Source: Gymnodinialimonas sp. 202GB13-11 | Lineage (GTDB): Bacteria > Pseudomonadota > Alphaproteobacteria > Rhodobacterales > Rhodobacteraceae | Assembly (NCBI RefSeq): GCF_040932485.1 | Contig: NZ_JBFRBH010000001.1 | Coordinates: 62,001 to 126,000, forward strand | Direction of reading: 5' to 3' | DNA length: 64,000 nucleotides | Shown here: positions 54,287 through 63,539 of the stretch, piece by piece | How the letters are laid out: every line of letters starts with the position of its first letter | Position numbering within the stretch: position 1 is the stretch's first letter | Program-made: the position numbers and the translations under genes | The notes under the pieces: generated by a model | What the model was told of the DNA's origin: nothing | The model's database searches: none | The model's input: the letters and a program-made list of their open reading frames with translations, nothing else

Positions 54287-54899
54287 CTTAATCGCATCGA
54301 TGCCACGTGCAGTCGATCAAAGCCCTGAACCAGTCGCCGTTTCGCGTTGAGTGACCACTTCAACCGGAGATACTTTCGATCGGCCATCGGCGTCGGTGGT
54401 GACTAGCAGATATGCACGCGGAAAATCGTGGCACGTCGCCTTGGTTTGCAGGTTGGATCAACCTCTAACGCTTAGTTCTAAATTCGAAGCGTTTAACTTC
54501 GAAAGCTTGGTCAATGTGAAATCTGGGTCTAGCTTACGCTTCTCGCAAGTTACAGCAGTGATGAGGTTGGGCAGCAATTCAACCTAAAAACAACGCGGTT
54601 ACGATGTTGCAATAAGGTGTGAACTTACCGCGCCTTTCGTTGCAACACTCCATGATCCGATCATCATTGCTAACCCTGAGCAAAAGAGGATTCACGACGC
54701 CCTTCAGTCCAGATAGTGCAATGAGGAGCCACACAGCCACACGGGTCAGCTTTCACTTCAACTAGGCTGAAAATTCTCGTCCAGACATTATAGGTTTGTG
54801 AGTGCAGCGAGCGGTTGCTTCGAGCCAATTCTTTGGAAAGACAACGTGTTGCGAGCGCAGAAAGCAGCGGCTTGAACTGAGCGCAAACAACTTTCTGAT
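54287..54899. other. Stretch without a recognised gene
   Basis: Only short frames with no motifs on either strand. It lies between a short hypothetical frame and the IS1182 remnant, and probably consists of decayed insertion material. Confidence 0.35.
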
Positions 54900-56280
54900 C
54901 AAGCTTTGCGCATTTGCTGCGATGCAGAAACGATCTTTGCTAGTTTGCGGAGGTTTTGGGCGGCGGCGGCGAGGAGGAATTCGTCGTTTACGCAACATCG
55001 TCCGCGTAATCGGAGGCGACCCAGTCCCAGAATGCGATTGAGGTGGGCGAAGATCATCTTGACCTTCTTGCGCAGCCCTGATGAGATCTTGTACGGGCGC
55101 GTTTATATGATGGCGCGGGCGACATCGCGAGCATCTTCATGCTCGTCGCGCGTCAACTTGCAGACATCTGCTTTGGAAGAGCACTTCATCTTTGATGGGC
55201 ACGCTCGACAGGTGTGTTTGAAGGCCTCGTACTTGGCCACACCTTTGCCAGCAGGACTACGGTTGGGACCGGAGTAATGCCAGCGGAACTGCTTAAGGGC
55301 TCGACCTTGATGGTAGATATGCTGGCTTTCTCGGCATCCGATTCAAAGTCGGCGCAGGACCATGTTCCATCCGCTTGCGCTGCTTTGTCGACCACCGGGA
55401 TGCGGGGCGCGATCTTACGATACAACGGCTAATCGTATGTCGGGCAAGATCCATAGGCAATATCGGCGGTCAGACGCCCGGGATCCAGATCAAGCTTGTC
55501 TTTGGCGCGCGTCTGCATGGTCTTGGTCTAGCCGAGTTCAGCCTGCCGCATCGATCTAGTCGCTTCGATGGCAACGATGACGCCGTAATCCGTATTGATC
55601 AGATAGCGGTCGGAACAGCTAAAGAATGCGGGCGCCTTACGCGCTGCCGTCCATTCACTGGCGGGGTCAGAAAAGTACATGAACTTACGCTTTACTTCAC
55701 TCGTGATACCAAAGGCCGCTTCATCCAACGCGTCGAGATACACCCTAGTGGCACGCTTTGCAGCGTCGACATCAACCCATGCCGGATCCCATTCTTCTCA
55801 GGGAGCAGAATACTGGCTGTTTGCATCAGCCTCAATTAAGCAGGCATCAATTGCTATGCGTTGACGACTAACGAAGCCTTCCGTGTTGCAGCGCGCAACA
55901 GTTGTTTCGAGCAGATAGCGCAGCGGTTTGCTATTCTGGAGACGACCATGCCGGTTCCTTTGGACGTGAAATGGTCAGGCATACGGTCGCTTAAATCGAG
56001 CCGGCAAAACCAGCGGTGTGACTGATTCAGATGCGCTTTTTCGCAAATCCGCCGTTCGGATGTAATACTAAATCAATGGCCCACCAGAAGCCTTAGGAGC
56101 AGCAACTCCAGATCAATAGATGGGCGGCCTGTGTGCCTATAGAGATCGGCCGGATGACCACGAATGCTGCTCAGATCGAAAAACCCGATCAATGGATCGC
56201 TGAGGGTAATCTTGGCGATCGCGATCATCCAACGAGAACTCGCAAACCAAAGCCGCTTGCGCTTCTTATCTCGGCCCCAA
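54900..56280 (-). pseudogene. Degenerate IS1182-family transposase
   Basis: Read on the minus strand through several frames: GFFDLSSIRGHPADLYRHTG and RPSIDLELLLLRLLVGH at the N-terminus, SERRICEKAHLNQSHRWFCR, then DPASEWTAA, NTDYGVIVAIEATRS, IPVVDKAAQADGTW, MIFAHLNRILGLGRLRLRG and FLLAAAAQNLRKLAKIV at the C-terminus. The whole length of the family is represented, but stops and frameshifts occur throughout. It lies about 100 bp from copG, at the right boundary of the cargo. Confidence 0.85.
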
Positions 56281-56381
56281 CATCACCAAACCCCGCACTC
56301 ATAGGTCAAATTGAATCAGCAGTTCATACACTGATCAACAAAGACTTTTCCACAGTATACGATCTCGATTGACGCTCGTCG

Positions 56382-56816
56382 TCAGAGACCGCCCCCTGTA
56401 GTAGTCTTATTCCGTCTCACGTCGCGGCTCAGCTCCTTTGCCAGCGATGACCCCTTCGCCAACCTCCGCGCCAGTGTCTCTACAAATCCTGCATAGCGCT
56501 CCTTTCCTTGGGCCATTGCAGCCTCTCGAAGGTCGTCCTGGACGGGAGGTATGGCGGACAGCCAAAAGCGGATGAAGAGCGCCAGCGCCTCGCCTGCGAT
56601 TTCCTGATCGCGCTCGAACCGTTCGATTGCCCTCGTCATTCGATCTAGGCGGCGGACGAGGGCCGCCTCGCGCTGATCTGCCTCATCGGGCGTCAGAAAG
56701 GAGGCCAGCGCCGTCTCGACAATGTGGGTCATTGGGACACGTCGGCTGGTCGCTGTGGCCTCAAGCTGGTCGAAGAGGTCGGGATCAAAGTAAACGTTAA
56801 GGCGGATTTTTGCCAT
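56382..56816 (-). CDS. CopG-family protein of the transfer operon
   Basis: 144 aa with an N-terminal ribbon-helix-helix (KIRLNVYFDPDLFDQLEATA) and a helical remainder (ERFERDQEIAGEALALFIRF). In Tn4371-like elements a protein of this size sits between traG and trbB. It may regulate transfer or assist the coupling protein. Its stop now faces transposase debris, with trbB about 40 kb away. Confidence 0.9.
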   Translation of the reverse strand: MAKIRLNVYFDPDLFDQLEATATSRRVPMTHIVETALASFLTPDEADQREAALVRRLDRMTRAIERFERDQEIAGEALALFIRFWLSAIPPVQDDLREAAMAQGKERYAGFVETLARRLAKGSSLAKELSRDVRRNKTTTGGGL

Positions 56817-56821
56817 CGGTT

Positions 56822-58819
56822 CTAATCCGACATGCCCAGGTCGTCACTCGGGTCCATCGCTGCCATCCGTGCTACAGAGCGATCACGTTCGAGAACTGTT
56901 TGGGCGGAAGCCGTTTTGTCTTGTGTGTCATCATCCAAGCCTTCGAATTCCGTCTCATGCGCAGGACGAACCGGCGCGTTTTTCTCCTTGCCAGACAGCT
57001 CGTGCGCTCGACCGATGCCGCCTTCCTCATCTTCGGCACTTGCGGCATCAGAGTCTTTCTCTGGGGAGGCTATCGGTGCCATCCCGCTCCATTCGTCCAT
57101 CGGTGATTTGAGTGGGGACCGCGCAATGTCAATCGGCGGTGCAATCACGCGCGTCTTGAGTTGAGCATCAGCAAAGTATCTAACCTTTCGGGCGCGAACT
57201 GGCGGGGCGCCGGAGACCAAAACAATCTCATCGTCGGATGGCAGTTGCATGATCTCGCCGGGGGTCAGCAACGCACGCGCCGTTTCCTGCCGTGAAACCA
57301 TCAGATGCCCGAGCCAAGGCGAAAGCCGATGACCTGCGTAGTTCTTCATGGCGCGCAATTCGGTCGTGGTTCCTAGAGCATCGGACAGACGTTTCGCGGT
57401 CCGTTCATCATTCGTCGCGAAGGCGACGCGGACGTGGCAATTGTCGAGGATGGCGTTGTTCTGTCCGTAAGCCTTCTCGATCTGGTTCAGGGATTGTGCG
57501 ATCAGAAACGCCTTCAGACCATAGCCTGCCATGAACGCAAGTTGCGTCTCAAAAAAGTCGAGGCGGCCCAAGGCCGGGAATTCGTCGAGCATGATCAGGA
57601 GCCGGTGTTGCTGCCTGGTTGCTGCCAGCTGTTCGGTCAGTCGTCGGCCGATCTGGTTCAGGATCAGCCGGACCAGTGGTTTGGTGCGCGAGATATCGGA
57701 GGGCGGCACCACGATGTAGAGCGTCACCGGCCGCTCACTGGTGACCAGATCGGCAATCCGCCAATCGCAGCGCGACGTCACGGTTGCAACCACAGGGTCA
57801 CGGTAGAGGCCGAGGAAGGACATCGCGGTTGAGAGAACACCCGAACACTCGTTCGGGGACTTGTTCAAAAGCTCGCGGGCTGCCTGGGCCACGACCGGAT
57901 GCGACCGGTCTCCCAGATGCGGCGTATTAAGCATTGCGTTGAGCGTCGCCTTGATGCCGCGGGTTGGATCGGAGAGGAAGGTGGCAACCCCGGCCAGTGT
58001 CTTGTCTTCGCCGGCATAGAGGACATGCAGGATTGCGCCGACCAGTAGGGAGTGGCTGGTCTTCTCCCAATGACTGCGACGGTCGAGGTGCCCATCGGGA
58101 TCGACGAGGATGTCGGCGATGTTCTGCACATCCCGCACCTCCCGGACGCCGCGTCGGACCTCGAGGAGGGGATTGTAGGCGGCACTGGCCTCGTTTGTCG
58201 GATCGAAACGTAGCACGGGTCCGATTCGTGCGCGCCATCCAGCGGTCAGCTGCCAGTTCTCACCCTTGATGTCGTGGACGATGGCAGACCCGGACCAGGT
58301 CAGCAGGCTGGGGATGACAAGGCCCACGCCCTTGCCGGACCGGGTCGGTGCGAAACACAGCACATGCTCGGGGCCGTCATGGCGGAGGTAGCGCCGGTCA
58401 AGCCTTCCGAGGACCACCCCATCCTCACCGAGCAGCCCGGCTGCAGCGGCATCCGCAGCAGTCGCCCATTTGGCCGAGCCGTAGGTGCTGACATCGCTCG
58501 CTTCGCGGGCGCGCAGCACCGACAGGAGGATAGCGACCAGGATCGCTGCGATCCCACCGGCGCCCGCAATCGCCGCGCCTTCGATGAAGACGCGGGGTGT
58601 GTAGGCGTCGTACCAATACCACCAGAGGAAGAAGTCCCACGGTCGGTAGATGGGCCAGCCAAAGAGATCGGTCAGGGGCGGACCGAGTGCCGCTTGATGT
58701 CCGAGGCGGAAGGCAACCCATTGCGTGGAGGCCCAAAGAAATGCGAGGACAACGAGGCTGACAATCACGACTTGTCCCCAGAGGATGGCGGTGGCAGGCG
58801 AAGTATCAGTGCGGCGCAT
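56822..58819 (-). CDS. traG: Type IV coupling protein TraG (VirD4-like)
   Basis: 665 aa inner-membrane ATPase that brings the relaxosome to the T4SS. ATG 58819 has AAAGGA 6 bp upstream; the in-frame TTG at 58834 lies before that site. Two N-terminal membrane segments are followed by Walker A PTRSGKG near residue 160 (CFAPTRSGKGVGLVIPS) and Walker B RLLIMLDEFPALG near 410. It starts 15 bp after the relaxase stop. Confidence 0.96.
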   Translation of the reverse strand: MRRTDTSPATAILWGQVVIVSLVVLAFLWASTQWVAFRLGHQAALGPPLTDLFGWPIYRPWDFFLWWYWYDAYTPRVFIEGAAIAGAGGIAAILVAILLSVLRAREASDVSTYGSAKWATAADAAAAGLLGEDGVVLGRLDRRYLRHDGPEHVLCFAPTRSGKGVGLVIPSLLTWSGSAIVHDIKGENWQLTAGWRARIGPVLRFDPTNEASAAYNPLLEVRRGVREVRDVQNIADILVDPDGHLDRRSHWEKTSHSLLVGAILHVLYAGEDKTLAGVATFLSDPTRGIKATLNAMLNTPHLGDRSHPVVAQAARELLNKSPNECSGVLSTAMSFLGLYRDPVVATVTSRCDWRIADLVTSERPVTLYIVVPPSDISRTKPLVRLILNQIGRRLTEQLAATRQQHRLLIMLDEFPALGRLDFFETQLAFMAGYGLKAFLIAQSLNQIEKAYGQNNAILDNCHVRVAFATNDERTAKRLSDALGTTTELRAMKNYAGHRLSPWLGHLMVSRQETARALLTPGEIMQLPSDDEIVLVSGAPPVRARKVRYFADAQLKTRVIAPPIDIARSPLKSPMDEWSGMAPIASPEKDSDAASAEDEEGGIGRAHELSGKEKNAPVRPAHETEFEGLDDDTQDKTASAQTVLERDRSVARMAAMDPSDDLGMSD

Positions 58820-58834
58820 GGGCGTTCCTTTCAA

Positions 58835-60583
58835 TCAACGGCTGAGGCCTCGATTGCGACCGAGGGTCCAGTCGATGCCACCACCAGAGCAGACCATTCC
58901 AGAAACGGAGCGCCCGAGTTGCCGGTCCAGTTGCGGTGTCCAAGGCACGAGGGAGAACCCAAGTCCGTCATCGATCATGGCGAAGCGGCCTGAGGCGAGA
59001 CAAAGGCGTTGGCGGTAGGTCCCTTCGACAGCGTCACCCTCGTGGGGCCGATAGCGGATCAGACCGGTCCCCGCTACGAGCTTGGCTGATTGCGCGTCCA
59101 GTTCGCGAGCGCGCAGCGTGGAGAGGAGATCGCGGGAGAATACCACCCGTTGGCCTTGCTTTTGGGCCAGCCCGATATCGACGAGGTGGTCTGCGCGCCG
59201 ATCAAGGGCCGCCCGCACTTCCGCCCCGAAACCTGATCCACCGAGCGGCACGCGGTCACGGGCCAGCTGCAATCGGTCGAGCCAGGTCGCGCCCTCGGCC
59301 CCGATCTGAGCGGACAGGTCCAGATCGGACCTGCCAACCAGTGCCAGCCGCGCTCGACCGCCCGCTTTCGGGGTCCACAGCCGCGTCTCGGCGATGCCGC
59401 CATGGGCCGTGTCGCCGGTGGCCGCGATGTCTTGAAACCGCAGGTGATGAACGCGTCCGTCGACTCCGTCGATGATCGCATAGGCCGTGCCGTGATGCTC
59501 GTCTTGCAGGCCCCGCTCGACGAGACGACCGAGAATCGGGGCCGTGGGCGTGCCTTCGATAGCGATTTCGAAATCCGCGCGGTCGGGGCCATTGGCCAGC
59601 GCCCGATGCATGGTCTTGATGATGTCGCCGCGCAAGCCAAGTTCGCTAAGTGTTTTCTCCACACCCGGCTTCAACTCCCAGACAGCCGGCAGGATAGGCG
59701 TCGCCAATCCCAATCGTTCCAGTTTTTGCGTGCGCCCGATCATTAGGCGGCGCAGCTCCGGGTCGCGTGGTTCTGGAGTGCCCCGGCGCAGATCGACAAT
59801 GCCTGCATGGTCGTCGGCTAAGGCGCGCAGGCCGCGGTCAAGGTCGGTCCAGCGCTCAGTGGTGACTTGGCGCTCCAAGTCGCTGGTGATCTCGCGCGCG
59901 CTTCGAGGACCGAGTTCGAGCTGCACTAGATCTTCGGCGCGCGCGCGTAGACCTTGGGAGATGTAGTCCCGCGAGATGACCAAATCGCGGCCGTCGTCTG
60001 CCTTGCCGCGCAGGAGGATGTGGACATGCGGGTTGTCGGTGTTCCAGTGATCGACCGCCACCCAGTCGAGTTTCGTGCCGAGGTCGCGCTCGGCGCAGGC
60101 CATCAGGTCACGGGAGAAGGCGCGCAGGTCTTCGAGTTGATGGGCATCCTCGGGCGATACGATGAAGCGGAAGTGGTGGCGATCTTCCTCCCAAGTCGCC
60201 GAGAGTGTACGACCTTCAAGCGTGTCGTTGTCTTGGCCAAAAAGATCGGCGCGTTGCCCGTCCTTGCCGACCCCGTCGCGCTGCAAATACCCGATGTGTT
60301 GGGTGAGCGGAGCCGAGCGGCGGCGCGCCCCAACGTGCCGAACCACGCGGGCATTGACGACGACGCGGCGCGAGGCACTGGTGAACTTTGCGGTGGTACG
60401 AGCAAAACGTCCTCGCCCTCCCGTGGCGCCGCTTCTATGTGACCGGTTGAAGGTTTGACCTGAGTGTCCTGCTTTGCGGGCGGCGCGCATGACTTCGCCG
60501 ACGAAACGGGTCGCTCTGCGAGACGAGGGGTCGCTGCTACGGATGCGGCCAAGGCGCGGTCGGAAGTTGTCGTCCCGGCTCAT
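58835..60583 (-). CDS. Relaxase RlxS / DUF3363 family (VirD2-like)
   Basis: 582 aa nickase that cuts oriT and leads the strand into the recipient. ATG 60583 begins MSRDDNFRPRLGRIRSSD. The N-terminal relaxase domain contains APLTQHIGYLQRDGV and the metal-binding His motif DNPHVHILLRGK. The DUF3363 region follows (ERLGLATPILPAVWELKPG) and the C-terminus ends SGGGIDWTLGRNRGLSR. The putative oriT lies in the 247 bp upstream. Confidence 0.94.
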   Translation of the reverse strand: MSRDDNFRPRLGRIRSSDPSSRRATRFVGEVMRAARKAGHSGQTFNRSHRSGATGGRGRFARTTAKFTSASRRVVVNARVVRHVGARRRSAPLTQHIGYLQRDGVGKDGQRADLFGQDNDTLEGRTLSATWEEDRHHFRFIVSPEDAHQLEDLRAFSRDLMACAERDLGTKLDWVAVDHWNTDNPHVHILLRGKADDGRDLVISRDYISQGLRARAEDLVQLELGPRSAREITSDLERQVTTERWTDLDRGLRALADDHAGIVDLRRGTPEPRDPELRRLMIGRTQKLERLGLATPILPAVWELKPGVEKTLSELGLRGDIIKTMHRALANGPDRADFEIAIEGTPTAPILGRLVERGLQDEHHGTAYAIIDGVDGRVHHLRFQDIAATGDTAHGGIAETRLWTPKAGGRARLALVGRSDLDLSAQIGAEGATWLDRLQLARDRVPLGGSGFGAEVRAALDRRADHLVDIGLAQKQGQRVVFSRDLLSTLRARELDAQSAKLVAGTGLIRYRPHEGDAVEGTYRQRLCLASGRFAMIDDGLGFSLVPWTPQLDRQLGRSVSGMVCSGGGIDWTLGRNRGLSR

Positions 60584-60830
60584 AGTGCTGATCCTCGCCA
60601 AAAGGCGCAGGCACCACAAAAATGATTTTTGATCAGTTGCTTGTCGAAAAAGCCGGCACGGTTGGTGCTGAGCCGGCACGGTAAATTGGTCCAAGAAACA
60701 ACCGCATGCCTGGCCCGTGTGCCAGGCCTTTTATCTTGCAATACTTTTGTTGTGATCCCGTGCTTCGGTCCATTCAGGCACAACTGCCCGACGGAGCAAG
60801 CGAGGCTACGCCACAATGCGAACTCTGTGC
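60584..60830. other. Candidate origin of transfer (oriT) upstream of the relaxase gene
   Basis: Three elements occur in order. Two direct copies of AGCCGGCACGGT lie at 60651-60662 and 60671-60682, spaced by 20 bp. A hairpin GCCTGGC-CCGTGT-GCCAGGC spans 60708-60727. Then TATCTTGC at 60732-60739 fits the IncP/MOBP-type nic consensus YATCYTGY. Hairpin followed within a few bases by nic is the RP4-type oriT layout. A terminator is less likely because no plus-strand gene lies upstream. Confidence 0.5.
60651..60682. repeat. Two direct 12-bp repeats (AGCCGGCACGGT)
   Basis: Identical copies at 60651-60662 and 60671-60682, 20 bp apart (about two helical turns), next to the proposed oriT hairpin. They suit a relaxosome accessory protein or a regulator of rlxS. 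Confidence 0.7.
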
Positions 60831-61535
60831 TCATGGCATTTCTTGCTCGGTAGGAGACACGAATATACCACGCGGACCCTCTTGGTCACTAGATTGGAGG
60901 TTGCTTTCACCTGCGTCCATTCTCCCAATCGGAGTTGCGGCAAACAGCGGTGCCTCTCGCCAGTCCTGCGATCGCAGCGGCAGTTCGTCAGCAAGGGAAC
61001 CATCCTCCTGCGCACCAATGATCGGCTCTAGAACAGAAAGGTAATTGCGCGTTTCGGCGGGTAGGGGGCGTTCTGAAGTGAGGAAATCTTCGTATCGCGC
61101 AGGTCCTGCATTGTAAGCTGCAAGGAAGCCCGGCGACCCGAAGCGGTCGTACATAGCGCGCAGATAAGCCGTTCCGGCGAGGATATTTTCGCGCGGATCA
61201 AAAGGGTCATCTCCTAAGCCGTGGGCTCGGCGCAACCCGGCCCAGGTGGCGGGCATGATCTGCATCAGGCCCATGGCGCCTGCACTACTGATCGCGCGCG
61301 GATCGCCCGCACTTTCCACCTCGATAACGGCGCTGATCCAGGTGTCTGGAATGCCAAACCTGTTGGAGGCTTCTGCTATCTGGGCGTCAAACGACGGTCC
61401 TCCGTTCGCGCCAAGGAAGTGATCTTGGGCCACCACTATCGTCGGTGCCAATGCAAACGGAGCGCACATAGTTAGCACGAGCGCGACGGTACAAGCAGAG
61501 CGATTGATGTCGGATGAAGACGCAAAACGGGTCAT
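60831..61535 (-). CDS. Lytic transglycosylase (VirB1-like)
   Basis: 234 aa exported muramidase. ATG 61535 starts a signal peptide that ends near VVAQ. The SLT domain shows VIEVESAGDPRAISSAGAMG with catalytic Glu74, then LMQIMPATW and AAYNAGPARYEDF. It opens the cell wall for the mating channel and supplies the VirB1 function missing from the trb block. It lies 4 bp after the TraF-like peptidase. Confidence 0.93.
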   Translation of the reverse strand: MTRFASSSDINRSACTVALVLTMCAPFALAPTIVVAQDHFLGANGGPSFDAQIAEASNRFGIPDTWISAVIEVESAGDPRAISSAGAMGLMQIMPATWAGLRRAHGLGDDPFDPRENILAGTAYLRAMYDRFGSPGFLAAYNAGPARYEDFLTSERPLPAETRNYLSVLEPIIGAQEDGSLADELPLRSQDWREAPLFAATPIGRMDAGESNLQSSDQEGPRGIFVSPTEQEMP

Positions 61536-61539
61536 GGGC

Positions 61540-62049
61540 TCACCCTCCTCGCGTCCAAATGGGGAGCGCTTGGCCAACAATCCGGCTTGCATTGATCGTG
61601 CCGAAATATCGCCCGTCTAGGCTGTCATCGACATCCGCATTGAGGAGGAAAAACTCGTCCGGGCCGAGTGTGACGCACCCCGCCCAACTGGGAAGAGCGC
61701 GTCCGTTCCGATCAGTCTCAGCAGCCGTTGTTACAATGGTGTTGTTGATCGACACGGAAAGGCCGTCTCGACAGACCGACATTTCGGCGGTCGCCGCAAC
61801 ACGTTTAATAAGCAGGGTTTCCGCGCCCAGGTAGCCACGCTCTATCGCCCATCCAGACAAGTCTGATGGCAGTTGGACGGCTGCAAGATTGCCAAGCGTT
61901 GGCGTGATCGACGGACGCAGGACGTAGAGGCCAACAGGCACGCTTTCGGACTGATTCCACACAAAAAGCGGTGTTTGGTCCATCTCCGAGGCTGCAATCA
62001 GACCGATAGAAAGACAGACCGCGATGAAAGGAAAAGCGGCGATGGTCAT
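61540..62049 (-). CDS. traF: Conjugative transfer signal peptidase TraF (S26 family)
   Basis: 169 aa membrane-anchored serine peptidase that processes the TrbC pilin. One N-terminal hydrophobic segment, then Ser36 in ESVPVGLY and Lys82 in LLIKRVAA, the S26 catalytic dyad, and a C-terminal FLLNADVDDSLDGRYFG box. The ATG overlaps the DUF2840 stop by four bases. Confidence 0.94.
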   Translation of the reverse strand: MTIAAFPFIAVCLSIGLIAASEMDQTPLFVWNQSESVPVGLYVLRPSITPTLGNLAAVQLPSDLSGWAIERGYLGAETLLIKRVAATAEMSVCRDGLSVSINNTIVTTAAETDRNGRALPSWAGCVTLGPDEFFLLNADVDDSLDGRYFGTINASRIVGQALPIWTRGG

Positions 62050-62504
62050 TGAAACACCTCGCGTCGCTTGACCCAGGCGGCGTGCCGAGCTGGTGTGTAC
62101 GGTCGGGGCTCAAATCCTGCAGTCAGACGGTTATGAACGTGCCGCCAGTGGTCGGGGCACACTTCCTCCGGCGCGATGCCGTAGCTCTCCACGATGTCGA
62201 CCGCGATCAATGCCGCCTCGACCTTCGGCCAGCCGGAGAGACGCAAGAGGACGTCTCCACCTGGCAAGACGTAGGGAATGGTTGAACAGCATTGGCCCGC
62301 ATTGACGGCGCGCAGAATGTCGAACCGGCTTTCTACGGTGCCGTACTCATTCGACGACCAGCGCACCATTGCGAAGATTGCCCCCGGTTCGAAGGCTACC
62401 CGCTTGTCCGTGGCCGTCAGATTGCTTTTCTCGGCAATACGCCCAAAGCGGATCCACCGCTCAACGCGCCCTTCAATCCAGGTCAGATCGACGGTCGTCC
62501 GCAT
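62046..62504 (-). CDS. DUF2840 domain-containing protein
   Basis: 152 aa from ATG 62504. It includes RTTVDLTWIEGRVERWIRFG, FEPGAIFAMVRWSSNEYGTV and a C-terminal PDHWRHVHNRLTAGFEPRPY, the usual features of DUF2840. Found between the AlpA-type regulator and traF in elements of this kind. The function is unknown. The in-frame sequence upstream overlaps the AlpA gene and is not used. Confidence 0.9.
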   Translation of the reverse strand: MRTTVDLTWIEGRVERWIRFGRIAEKSNLTATDKRVAFEPGAIFAMVRWSSNEYGTVESRFDILRAVNAGQCCSTIPYVLPGGDVLLRLSGWPKVEAALIAVDIVESYGIAPEEVCPDHWRHVHNRLTAGFEPRPYTPARHAAWVKRREVFQ

Positions 62505-62508
62505 TGTC

Positions 62509-62790
62509 TCAGCGGTCCCGACGCAGATAGGCGGGCGAAATCGCGGCGTGGCGTTTGGCAGGAAGCACGCAGTCGCCAGTCTCATCGGAGGTCGAGGTTT
62601 TTTCGCCGCGGGTGACCCAGGCTTGCAGGTCATCGACCGCATAGACGACGCGCCCACCGATCTTGGAGTAGCGTGGCCCTGTCCCGTAAGTGCGGTGTTT
62701 TTCCAGAGTCCGTCCAGAGAGGCCGAGCAAGCGCGCGGCTTCCGGGGTTCTGAGGTAACGAGGAGGTATTCCTGGATCGGGATCGGGCAT
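62509..62790 (-). CDS. AlpA-type helix-turn-helix DNA-binding protein
   Basis: 93 aa MerR-like/AlpA HTH: YLRTPEAARLLGLSGRTLEKH followed by GRVVYAVDDLQAWVT. It probably regulates transfer or excision genes. It is separated from DUF2840 by 4 bp and preceded by a ~180-bp gap that should contain the operon promoter. Confidence 0.9.
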   Translation of the reverse strand: MPDPDPGIPPRYLRTPEAARLLGLSGRTLEKHRTYGTGPRYSKIGGRVVYAVDDLQAWVTRGEKTSTSDETGDCVLPAKRHAAISPAYLRRDR

Positions 62791-62974
62791 TTGGGCATCT
62801 CCGGTTGGTGCGCGCCGCAGTGGCGCGCCGCGAACTGTCGGAGGTCATCAAAGCGAAGAAGGGACCTTGAAGGGGATGACGAAGATGGCGCGAGAATTTC
62901 GTCACCCCGTCATTTGTCGTGAGGTAAGACTGCAAGGACGATCCTCATTGCTGTGATTTGGGATTTTGCAGGGC

Positions 62975-63511
62975 TCAAGACCGCCCGACAGTCGGGCTTT
63001 GACCGAGAAGAAGGGAGCGGTATCCGCTGTCGATCAAATGCGTTCCATGGGCGGAAAGGCGGGCAATTCGCGCCTTGATCGAACTGGTTTTCCAAGATTC
63101 TTGGTCGACGTGGGATTGCCCGAAGACATGTTGGGCAATTGTTCGGTAGCTGGCCTTTGACGCCCGCGCATCCAGCAATCGGCATGCCGATAGAATGCGC
63201 GCCCTTTGCTGTCGGGTCAGTGGGTTTTCCATTGGACGACGCCCGAGAAGGTGCTCCCGGACACGATGCGCGGCGGCGACGCGTGTCCGCCAATGCTCAT
63301 CGAGAGGCAGCAGAATGCCGACGGCACGGTCCAGGATCTTCGCATCAAAGGTAAGTGAGGGGCCTGAATTGAGCCGGAGAACGACGACATTCTCATCGAC
63401 GCGCAAAGCGCCCGAAGCAACGTGTTCAGGGTCGAGGCTGGGGGCAGTTTCTCCGGGCACTTCAGCAAGATAGCAGACTGCCGCTGGCGCAACATGGGGC
63501 AGCCAAAACAC
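62975..63511 (-). CDS. DUF2285 domain protein (C-terminal part of a frameshifted regulator?)
   Basis: 178 aa if started at GTG 63511. It includes VVVLRLNSGPSLTFDAKILD, LPLDEHWRTRVAAAHRVREH and a C-terminal DUF2285-like helical region (ARILSACRLLDARASKASYR). Its natural N-terminus lies in another frame at 63540-63710: WGLRFP there continues as VDPDIEAPEASVFWLP here. Either two overlapping genes or one gene broken by a single inserted base near 63545-63548. Confidence 0.75.
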   Translation of the reverse strand: MFWLPHVAPAAVCYLAEVPGETAPSLDPEHVASGALRVDENVVVLRLNSGPSLTFDAKILDRAVGILLPLDEHWRTRVAAAHRVREHLLGRRPMENPLTRQQRARILSACRLLDARASKASYRTIAQHVFGQSHVDQESWKTSSIKARIARLSAHGTHLIDSGYRSLLLGQSPTVGRS

Positions 63512-63539
63512 CGATGCCTCGGGCGCTTCAATATCTGGA

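Noticed and set aside
56133-56372. Plus-strand open frame of 79 codons before copG
   Set aside because: It runs antisense to the N-terminal part of the IS1182 transposase remnant and has no motif of its own.
60708-60731. GC hairpin followed by a short T-run as a rho-independent terminator
   Set aside because: On the plus strand there is no upstream gene to terminate, and the site lies upstream of the minus-strand relaxase gene. An oriT hairpin explains it better.
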